A stretch of 64,000 nucleotides of DNA from the NCBI GenBank assembly GCA_013398175.1, contig VZRZ01006171.1, positions 62,001-126,000 of the forward strand, given 5' to 3'. Positions 58,001 to 64,000 of this stretch are shown here, one piece after another; the first letter of the stretch is position 1, and every line of letters starts with the position of its first letter. The position numbers were made by a program, and so were the translations under genes. The notes beneath the pieces were generated by a model. That model searched no databases, had not been told where the DNA came from, and saw only the letters and a list, made by a program, of their open reading frames with translations. This stretch comes from Climacteris rufus. Taxonomy: Eukaryota; Chordata; Aves; Passeriformes; Climacteridae.

Positions 58001-60739
58001 CAAAATTGTCAGAAGTTACTTGCACTATTGCTGTCTTTTTGCACAGTCTTATTGATTGCTACAGAGCAGTGGTGGAAGACAATGCTGGTGTACAGTTGGA
58101 GAACAGCCTTGTTCAGAAAACAGCCATCACCACAATGAAGATTGCCAAAGAGCAATGCCACAGAATACCCATACTATGTCCAATAGACCAAACAGATGAA
58201 TAATTATGTCATTTCCTACACTTCACTGAGCAGACATGTTGAAATAGTATGCAGCACATTATCCATGTTGTAACCACTGCTGCCAGATAAAGTTTCTAAT
58301 AAAAATGCCTTGTTGTCACCAGAGTTTATCATTATCAGTGCCAGTTCTGTATCTATTTCATTCAGCAGTATTAATGTAACTTAGAAAATGAAGGTTAGTC
58401 TTTGCCCATGCAGAACTACTCTATAATAGCAAATCAAGTGTTCTGAGTAATATGCTTAACCAGAGCCCTGCTATATTTACCATACTTTATGGGCGTGCTT
58501 TCTACTCACCCCATGTCATCAGGTAAAGAACATTTGTCTTGTCTGGAGTGAATTTGGCTCAGATGTGAGTATATAGGAGAATGGAGAAGCAGTGTTGAGG
58601 AATATATTTGGTGCAGGTAGCATGGTGTGCACACTGCAGGTTGAGCTCTTTGGGTCAGGATCCTGAGCTCACTGACCCTTGCATACAAAGGGCCTGGGGA
58701 CCTGTGGCTCAGCCAGGGGACTGGACACAGACATGGCAGGAGCTGAGGAGCCCAGACCTTCCCGTACTTAGACTGTGAGGGGTTAAAACCCAGGGGTTCC
58801 TTTGTCCAGGGTCCCTCCTCAGAGGCACCAGATCAAGCTGTTAGTTTGTTAGTTATTGCACCGAGAGGATCTGGACCTCTGAGAGCCTGCTATGGGAAAC
58901 CTGGGGTCAACCTAATAAGAAAACCTGTTCTGACTGTGTGAGTGTGGGGGTTGTAGGGAAGGGGCCTCAGTTGCAGATCAGGTGGTGCAAGAGTGACTGC
59001 CAGAGTGCTCATGTATGGCTGGGCAGGACAGTTTCCTTAACAGCAGGAAGAAACATTTCTTTCCTTATGCACAGCATGGGAGAACAAGTTGAACAATACC
59101 TTCCTAGAAAAGGTCTTCTGGAGAACCAAAGTTTTGTTAGTTTAATTGGATTTAGGATGAATGATGGCATCATGTTTAACTGACTGCCTTGGTCTATTTC
59201 CTCTATTGAGTGTTCACCACATAAATATTATGCTGTTTACTGTGGTTCTAGATGGATACAGGTGTCTAAACTTTTAGCTGACTGGGATATATACATATCT
59301 TTGAAGATCTGAGTTTCTTCATTACAAGAATTGACTTGTTATGGTTTGGAAGTTTAAGGCATGTCTTTGCATCCCAGAGTTTAAGAAAAAGAATAAAAAC
59401 CAGCAGCAAAGCCCCACTTCTTGGCAGGAGATCATAGGCTCTTCTGCAAGTTCCATGTATGTAGAGCGCTTGAATGCTGGTCTTAAAAACTTAAAAATGA
59501 CATTTCATAGTCCAAGCTCTGATGGTTCCTGAAAGTGGTTACCTAATCTCCATGAGAAAAATTTATGGTGTCATGGGCATCTGCAGCACAAGAACATTCC
59601 AAGCCAGAGTTATGACATGCATATATCTGAATAACTGTTGTAGGTCCCTGCCTGGGACACTTGTTTTTAGTTGCATTTTGCAGTTAAAACCCACAGGCAA
59701 TTACGTAGATACATTTGTTTACACTTAGCCGGGGTGTTCCTGAAGGGACAGTGGAGGTCTTGCATGGACAATTTTCCTTCGTATTGAAAGATCATGAAGA
59801 AGCTCATAAATAATAAATTACATCAATGATTAGCAACATCTCTATAAAATGCCTGAGAGCCATAAAGCTGACCTTTTTTCTCTGCTCTTTCTTCTTCTCT
59901 TTATTAATCCTTTCTCCTTTTAGCACTTTTTCCATTTTTTTTTCTGCAGGTACCCTGAACATCTCAGATATTTGATCAGATAGGGTAATATGGCTGGAGC
60001 ATGAGTCTTGTGAAGTTAATGTCAGGGCCCTGAGGGCATTGCATTCCAGTTGTCTCCCTGTGTCTTGTCTACCTACACTGATGGCCATCTCTGGCACAGT
60101 GCAGCCATTATCCTGGGGTCGTGCTCCTGCAGTCACAGGTGCCAGGGTCTGTGCTGTGGGCCTCCCCATCACTTGGGAGCCATGCAGCAACTGAGCCTCT
60201 CTGGTTTGTCCTTGTACCCAGGTTCCCAGCTCCTCTGCCAAGCAACCAACTCTTGCCAATATTTGGTGGAGATGCAAACTGGTTCAGCTTCCAGTTACCT
60301 TAGCTTTGTGCTGCCTGCCTTGAGACTGGATGTGTGCTGCTCCTCTTTCAGGTTCTGAAATATTTTATTGCTGTTGGTGCTTAACACTGCTCTCACAGGA
60401 GAAGTTGGAATATTGTCACAAGAACAGTTTTGTGTCAGTCCCACCATGCTTTCTGGTTGCAGGCCATGACTAAAAAGGCCAGGGAAGCAAATGTTTCTGC
60501 AATGGTGAACTCTCCTGCACAATTTCTTTTTCCAGCTTTCCCATGTCTTTTCCTACTTTAAATTAAGTTTGTCCATGCTGTGGCTCATTCACGTCTGAAG
60601 GTACTTTCACTCCATCTACTCAGGCAATTGCTTTTCCTTCTTCTTTATATTGAAGTACACAGATGTTTCAGAAATACAGCTTGATTGCTCTACAGCTGTT
60701 AAATTATCTTCCCCTTTCTGTGTGCATAAAAAGGAAGGA
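55037..60739. other. Intergenic, no gene recognised
   Basis: Only short open frames without recognisable domains. It holds a TG/GA-rich microsatellite stretch at about 56490-56568, a C10T10-type run at 56658-56679 and a poly-A run near 57635-57651. Sequence at about 58630-58970 has repeat-like texture but no family I can name. Confidence 0.6.
56490..56568. repeat. TG- and GA-rich microsatellite
   Basis: ATGTACATATGTGTGTGTATG is followed by GGGAGAGAGGGAGAGAGAG. The two adjoining simple-sequence runs are likely to be length-variable. Confidence 0.8.
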
Positions 60740-61030
60740 AAGGGACAGTTTATATGGGCAGACAGTGACAGGACAAAGGACAATGGTTTTAACTGAAAGA
60801 GGGTGGGTTTAGATATTAGAAAGGAATTCTTTACTCAAGGGTCAGTGAGGTCCTGGCACAGATTGCCCACAGAACCTGTAGATGGCCCATCCCTGTAAGT
60901 GTTCAAGGCCAGGTTGAATGGGGCCCTGAGCAACCTGATCTAGTGAATGGCATCCTTGCCTATGGCAGGGGGATTGGAACTAGATGATTTTTCAGGTCCT
61001 TTTCAACCAAACCATTCTACGATTCTGTAT
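60740..61030 (+). mobile_element. CR1 LINE 3' end fragment
   Basis: Plus-strand CR1 3' UTR text: GGTCAGTGAGGTCCTGGCAC, TGTTCAAGGCCAGGTTGAAT, GATGATTTTTCAGGTCCTTT, and the tail CATTCTACGATTCTGT. It is 5'-truncated, as most CR1 copies are. Confidence 0.9.
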
Positions 61031-63624
61031 TTTACAGCAGTAAAACTGAAGATGCAGAGTGAAGTGGAGAATAAGCAGAGTAATAATAACCCAACTGGTT
61101 GTATTTTCTTTCCCATGATAGAATTCAAAGGGATCTCTCTCAAGACTAAACTTTGTTAAGATCTATAGGCATATGCTGTGCACAATTGCACATATTTTTA
61201 TAGGGATATAAAAAAATATAATTTTCAATCTTTTTCCTAAAGACAACTTTATTTATAGTCCAAATTGCATCCCTGATTAATAGAATTCCTTGAGAAATAT
61301 GATATTTTCATATATCTATACATACTGGAAATATTGCAGAGCTGAAGAAATTACTATTATTTCAGAAAAAGGGAGACAAATCAAGATAAGGTAGAGAATT
61401 TTTCAGCCATCTGTCTTCTCAAAACAGACTACCAGCTTTCATGCCTTGAGTTGAACCCCACAGCGTCATACCCTCTACAGGTGGAAAATAAGAAAGCATG
61501 GATAGCAATATTTGGCCAGCATGTTTTGTCTAATTCTGAGTCTATACATTATTATAAATATAAACAATATTTAGGTTTTCTCTGAAGACCTGCTGAAGTG
61601 GACACTCCCTAGGCATTTCCTTGCAGCTTTCATGGCTCCAGGGTAAGTCTTATGGAAAATGTAGCATGTAGAACAGAATCAGAAAACTTCATAATCATAT
61701 GATAAGAGGACATTTGGACAGCAGTATGCCTTGTGAACCGAATCTCTTAACTTTTTTTATATATCACCTGCTTCTGTGAATTTTCACTGAATGTCACTTA
61801 AGTGGGCATTTGCATGTACAAAATTATATAGACTTGTAGTGAAATAGACTTACAGAAGTACTGATGAAGTCTGTAGAATTTAGTAGTGAATTATTTTATT
61901 TCTACAGATTTTGTGAGCCATCTTGTAGAATGGCATTTTTGTTGATACAGAATTAGTGAATAGTGTAATACAGGGGAATAAAATGTTAAATATTCTAAAT
62001 ATCTTTTGGGTGTTTCTTTAAAAGTCAAATTAATGACAGACTTTTCCTAAGACCTGAGTTAGAGTGGAGGCAATTCTAGGTAAACCACTCATTTTGAATT
62101 ACAGCATCTTATGGAAATGTTGGGAATATTTGTTTCATTTTAGCATGTTTTGGAGATCTCAGAAATTCCTTCTTTTACTAATTTTCCTTCACCTCTTAAC
62201 CCTAGACTCTATCCTGCCCTGTCATGTTAGTGAGAAAAACTCAGAGTTTAATAACAGCCATTGATGTAAGGAGGGATTTGAGCAAGGTGGAAGTACTGAG
62301 AGTGCCCTCAGCCTTCCTGGGGCACACAGATAAGAGCCAGTGGTATCCTGTGCATCATTAGAAGTAACAACACTTCTCTTCCACTGGAGAAGAGCATCCA
62401 AAAAATTTTGGTGTTCTCTACAGAGTCTGGAAAGTACACTAATCAGATATTATTTTCCCTTTCGCTTTGTCTGTCTGGGCTGGACTTTTTCCTGGCTTTG
62501 GGTAAAGAAAAAAAAAAAAAAAAAAATAGCATGCGGAGAACCCTAAATCCTTCTATTGCATCTTTTCATAGAATTTCATGGCTTCCTGCTATTATGTTTG
62601 TTTTACATTTATATATGCTTAGAATGGGCTAGTTGAAAGGCCTTTTTCTTTGAATTGTGTGGAATTTCACAGCATTTTTGTAGGTCACTTTCTTCTCTTT
62701 TAGTATCTTTTGTGATGTTTGCACCACACAAGATAAAAATGTCTCCTCTGTCCTCACACTTCTTTTTGTTGGATGGATACAGACATGATTGCTTGACTAT
62801 CTTTATACATAGCTTTTATTTCCGTCTCCTTCTCATGAGTCTTCTCATGTTTCCTGGTTCCAGTACAGCCTCTGCATGACTAATCAATCCATCTTCATCA
62901 GGTTTCCATCTGATTAAATGATTGTCAAAATGTGTGAATACAGTGCTTACTGGACAATAGCATTTTAAGAGGTATTGCACAGCTTGGATTTATAATAACT
63001 GCTTTTTGTTACAGACTGTACTAATCTTTAATCTGTTTGGCTGCTTTTCTTGCAGGAAAACAAAAAACTGACCTGAGGATTTTACTTCCTGGACAGTTTT
63101 GATCTCCTTGCATCGTCTGTGGTTATTATTTGTGAAGTCTGGGTAGATGACCAGTGAATTCTGTCAAAATGATTGTTAGGGATATTGTGGATGTCTTTCA
63201 AATACACTCTGTATGCTTTTGACTGGCCTTTTTAGCAGTATTTCCAGGCCTTTTTAGAAGTGTTTTGAGATTTGACTGAGATCTTCATGGTCGTGGACTA
63301 GTGTCTGGTGGATGATTCGACTTTTGATAGTGCTGAAGTCATGAACGGAACCAGCCAGAGGCTGACTGGCAATTCTGTTTTCAGAAACTCCTTGCTGGCT
63401 ATTCTGTTTCCCAGAAAGAAGTTTCCATGTTTGGGGGTTCCATACATCAGAGCAAAATGGTGATTTTTTGTAGGGCCTACTGAAGCCCTACTCAGGTCTG
63501 TCTGAGCACTTCAGCCCCTGCAATGATGCATAAAGCACCTCTTCCTTTGCCAAAGGGATATGTCTCTAACACTAAAACTTTTTTTTTCCCCAGTCTATCC
63601 AAGCCTCCATGGGGAGCACATGCT
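61031..63624. other. Intergenic, no gene seen
   Basis: AT-rich DNA with a poly-A run at about 62506-62526. No conserved coding sequence or identifiable element. Confidence 0.6.
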
Positions 63625-63712
63625 GTGACTCTTGGGGTGTCCTGTGCAGGGCCAGGAGTTGATGATCCTTGTATGTGCCTTCCAGCTCAGGACAGTCTAT
63701 GATTCTATGACT
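63625..63712 (+). mobile_element. Short CR1 3' tail
   Basis: GGGCCAGGAGTTGATGATCC, GTGCCTTCCAGCTCAGGACA, then TCTATGATTCTATGA, the CR1 3' terminal repeat. Only about 90 bases remain. Confidence 0.85.
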
Positions 63713-64000
63713 CCAAATGCATACTTCACAGCACAGAAAAGGAGATGGGTGCTCTGATTTCTTGGCCAAGCCCTGACAGCCTGCCTTCAGGAGGAGAGGC
63801 TGGGAAACTGTGGTTTTGAGTGACTCAGTGGCACCATCTTCATCCCAGCCCTGACTCAGGCTACCAATCAACCTGGACTGAGTGAGGAAGAAACCCTCAT
63901 CCCAAATTTCTTGCATGAGAGCAATTAAGTTCATGTCTGCTTGAAGGCCTTCTATGGATTATAAAGCTATGACTTTGTCTCTTCCCCCAGGACTGCAGCA

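Noticed and set aside
51491..64000. RIGI (DDX58), which follows TOPORS in mammals
   Set aside because: I looked for CARD and helicase-like exons downstream of TOPORS and saw none. The gene may lie beyond the window or be absent in this lineage.
1..64000. CRISPR arrays, operons or prokaryote-type systems
   Set aside because: No regularly spaced repeats or compact gene clusters; introns, CpG islands, CR1 and LTRs show vertebrate DNA.

Overview
This window looks like a bird nuclear chromosome. It holds two recognisable vertebrate protein-coding genes about 40 kb apart. The space between and around them is non-coding DNA with the typical avian mix of CR1 LINE fragments and LTRs of endogenous retroviruses (ERVs). 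Six LTR copies share a design I associate with ERVL-type elements of songbirds and related Neoaves, so a passerine or close relative is my best guess. That is recognition from memory, not a database result. In birds I have reason to think this neighbourhood is Z-linked, but the sequence alone cannot show it.

Layout. 1-5.1 kb: no gene; the left-running 3' UTR of TMEM215 probably occupies roughly 3.3-5.1 kb. 5.15-5.87 kb (-): TMEM215, complete in one exon, under a CpG island reaching to about 6.6 kb. 8.5-11.05 kb: a repeat nest of a plus-strand CR1 split by an LTR, an opposed minus-strand CR1, and another LTR. 13.46-14.78 kb: a long decayed CR1. 15.86-16.21 kb: probable LTR. 20.85-21.15 kb: a clean solo LTR with a perfect 6-bp target duplication. 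25.8-26.4 kb: ERVL-type LTR. 26.4-38.9 kb: AT-rich, gene-free. 38.9-40.2 kb: minus-strand CR1. 40.95-43.04 kb: an internally deleted minus-strand provirus (LTR, about 1 kb remnant, LTR). 45.85-46.68 kb: CpG island with a 278-base assembly gap, presumably the TOPORS promoter and first exon(s). 46.78-47.35 kb: an LTR between that island and the TOPORS coding exon. 47.99-50.96 kb (+): the main coding exon of TOPORS, with a clear 3' UTR and poly(A) signal at 51.47 kb. 51.5-64 kb: no gene recognised, one or more LTR-derived stretches and short CR1 tails.

The two genes are neighbours by conserved synteny, not a functional unit. TMEM215 is a small two-pass membrane protein. TOPORS is a nuclear RING-type ubiquitin and SUMO E3 ligase. 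I found no prokaryotic-style system, CRISPR array, or convincing novel gene family. The items most worth checking are the LTR next to the TOPORS promoter, the deleted provirus, the failure to see NDUFB6 or SMIM27 where mammalian synteny would put them, and the unresolved TOPORS 5' end.
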